This document shows positions 6,593 through 8,037 of a DNA stretch of 8,037 bases, in pieces. Origin of the DNA: Natrialbaceae archaeon (GTDB lineage: Archaea; Halobacteriota; Halobacteria; Halobacteriales; Natrialbaceae); the NCBI GenBank assembly GCA_003552325.1, contig PUKM01000173.1:1-8037 (forward strand), given 5' to 3'. The translations under genes were made by a program, and so were the position numbers. Position 1 is the stretch's first letter. Every line of letters begins with the position of its first letter. The notes under the pieces are model-generated. The model was not told the origin of the DNA, did not search any database, and was given only the letters and a program-made list of their open reading frames with translations.

Positions 6593-8037
6593 ATGAGTCA
6601 GATCGCCCTCGCTGCCGACTTCGCCATTATCATCCTCGTCGCGACAGTGGTCGGTATCCTGGTCCGCCAACTCGGCCAACCGACGATCATCGCCTACATC
6701 GCTACGGGTGTGATCCTCGGCCCGGTGCTCTTCGATATCGTCACCGACGACGGACTGGTCTACGTTATGGCCGAACTCGGACTCGGTTTTCTGCTCTTTC
6801 TGCTCGGGATGAAAATGCGCTTTGCGGACATCCGCGATATCCTCCGCCCGATCACGAACGTCGCGGTGGGCCAAACGGTGCTCCAGACCGCACTCGCCTT
6901 TCTCGTCGCCCTGGCGCTTGGGTTCGGCACAGATGAGATAATCGTGATCTCACTGGCAACGGTGTTCGGTGCGACCCCGATCATCGTCAAAGTCCTGACT
7001 GACAAAGACGAGATCACCACCCTGCCCGGTAAGATCGACGTCGGTGTCCTCATCGTCCAGGACATCTACCTCGTGATCGTCCTCGCGATGTTCAGTGCCG
7101 AGAACATCTCCGATGGCGGGGAAATCGCCCGGACGTTGGCGACCATTTTTGCTTTGATCGCAGTCATCGGCGTCATCTCCTACGCCTCCTCGAGGTATCT
7201 CCTGCCACGTCTGTTCCGCCGAATCGCGAATAACAAGGACGTCTTCCTGATCGTTGCCATCGCGTGGGCGTTTCTGTTCATCGCCGTCGCCGAAAGCCAG
7301 TTCCAGGGTGGCATCGAAATCGGCGCGTTCCTCGCGGGCATCAGCCTCGCCCAACTCCCATACAGCAAGGAACTCGAGGATCGGATCACGCCGATTACCG
7401 ACTTCTTCATCCTCGTGTTCTTCGCGAGCATCGGCCTGCAGATCGAAGGCGGCGCAGATGCGCTGTTTTACTACTGGGGAGAAGCCGTTATCGCGTCGAT
7501 TGTGCTGATGATCGGGAACTTCTGGATCATGTTCTACCTGATCGATCGCGAAGGGTTCGGCGTCGAGCCGACCTTTTTGGCCTCGATCAACATGGTGCAG
7601 GTCAGTGAGTTTTCACTCATCGTCGGTGCGTTGGCACTGACCCAGGGCTATATCGAGGACGAAATTCTCGGGTATCTCACGCTGATGGCGCTCATGACGA
7701 TGACGGTCTCGACGTACATCGTCGCGAACAACCACGCGATTTACGAGCGCGTCGAGCCCTGGTTCCGGCGGTTCGAAGCCGAGGACGAACGGGATGCCGT
7801 CCTCTCGACGTACGAAAACCACGCCGTCGCGATCGGATACGACGAGATCACCGAGCGCGTTCTCCCGCTCCTCGCGTCGGAGTACGACGACGTCGTCGTC
7901 ATCGATCGAAAAACCGAGCACGTCGAGGCTATCGACGATGAACCATACGAGTATCTCTTTGGGGACTTCAGACACACGGAGGTCCGCAAGGAGGCCAACC
8001 TCACCGAGGCCGCCTTCGTCCTCAGCTCGAGCGTCGA
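6593..8037 (+). CDS. Kef-type CPA2 potassium/cation:proton antiporter with RCK-like domain (3' end outside window)
   Basis: Membrane exchanger with 481 codons visible, open at the right edge. Residues about 5-378 form the CPA2 transport domain: LGQPTIIAYIATGVILGP (27-44), LGFLLFLLGMKM (64-75), the ion-binding segment VGVLIVQDIYLVIVLA (150-165) with Q156-D157 as in KefB/KefC, GAFLAGISLAQLP (244-256), FASIGLQIE (277-285), and VSEFSLIVGALAL (337-349), which resembles the Kef GEF motif. The QD pair favours K+ efflux coupled to H+ over Na+/H+ exchange. A cytosolic Rossmann-like RCK_N/TrkA-N domain begins near 409 (NHAVAIGYDEITERV) and reaches strand 2 with D438 (VVVIDRK). Its glycine motif is degenerate: G415 remains, but D417 and T420 replace the second and third glycines. 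The domain is cut by the window end, so a following RCK_C or catalytic unit cannot be judged. The ATG at 6593 gives MSQIALAADFAIIILVA and a membrane segment right at the N-terminus, as in the family. It lies 86 bp after mgsA with its own TATA box. Confidence 0.92.
   Translation, partial: MSQIALAADFAIIILVATVVGILVRQLGQPTIIAYIATGVILGPVLFDIVTDDGLVYVMAELGLGFLLFLLGMKMRFADIRDILRPITNVAVGQTVLQTALAFLVALALGFGTDEIIVISLATVFGATPIIVKVLTDKDEITTLPGKIDVGVLIVQDIYLVIVLAMFSAENISDGGEIARTLATIFALIAVIGVISYASSRYLLPRLFRRIANNKDVFLIVAIAWAFLFIAVAESQFQGGIEIGAFLAGISLAQLPYSKELEDRITPITDFFILVFFASIGLQIEGGADALFYYWGEAVIASIVLMIGNFWIMFYLIDREGFGVEPTFLASINMVQVSEFSLIVGALALTQGYIEDEILGYLTLMALMTMTVSTYIVANNHAIYERVEPWFRRFEAEDERDAVLSTYENHAVAIGYDEITERVLPLLASEYDDVVVIDRKTEHVEAIDDEPYEYLFGDFRHTEVRKEANLTEAAFVLSSSV

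Noticed and set aside
6104..6874. Minus-strand open frame of 256 residues spanning mgsA and the start of the Kef-like gene
   Set aside because: It is antisense to two confidently identified genes and covers both their promoters; no recognisable domain.
1..8037. Very frequent CTCGAG hexamers
   Set aside because: Most fall in coding sequence, often as in-frame Leu-Glu codons (CTC GAG), and reflect haloarchaeal codon use rather than a dispersed repeat.

Overview
The window looks like chromosomal DNA of a halophilic archaeon (Halobacteria). The proteins are rich in Asp and Glu, the coding DNA is GC-rich with strong GC3 preference, and promoters are archaeal TATA boxes in AT-richer intergenic gaps, at least one of them at leaderless-transcript spacing. 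The families present (TrkA, TrkH, CPA2 antiporters, stand-alone USP proteins) are typical of haloarchaeal ion-homeostasis loci. I cannot name the genus from sequence alone.

Layout. Positions 1-926 (minus strand) carry the first 308 codons of trkA, the cytosolic NAD-binding regulator of Trk potassium uptake; the gene runs off the left edge. A 444-bp divergent intergenic region (927-1370) follows. It holds the ribosome binding site of trkA, an AT-rich block, paired repeats, a TATA box (1261-1268) and a predicted hairpin. On the plus strand come a tandem universal-stress-protein gene (1371-2246), a CPA2 cation:proton antiporter with a C-terminal USP-type tail (2249-4447, only 2 bp downstream), trkH (4500-6074), mgsA for methylglyoxal synthase (6132-6506), and a second, Kef-type CPA2 antiporter with a C-terminal RCK/TrkA-N-like domain (6593 to the right edge, incomplete).

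How the genes fit together. Every gene but one handles potassium or sodium and protons, or senses nucleotide or stress state. TrkH with TrkA would import K+, the two antiporters would move cations against protons, and the USP protein plus the USP tail could couple transport to ATP or stress status. The exception is mgsA. In Escherichia coli methylglyoxal made by MgsA is countered by Kef-mediated K+ efflux and cytoplasmic acidification, so mgsA placed between trkH and a Kef-like gene suggests an archaeal counterpart of that link. That link is an inference from gene order.

The usp and antiporter genes are almost certainly one transcript, probably continuing into trkH. mgsA and the Kef-like gene each have their own well-placed TATA box. 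No mobile element, CRISPR array, tRNA or rRNA was seen.
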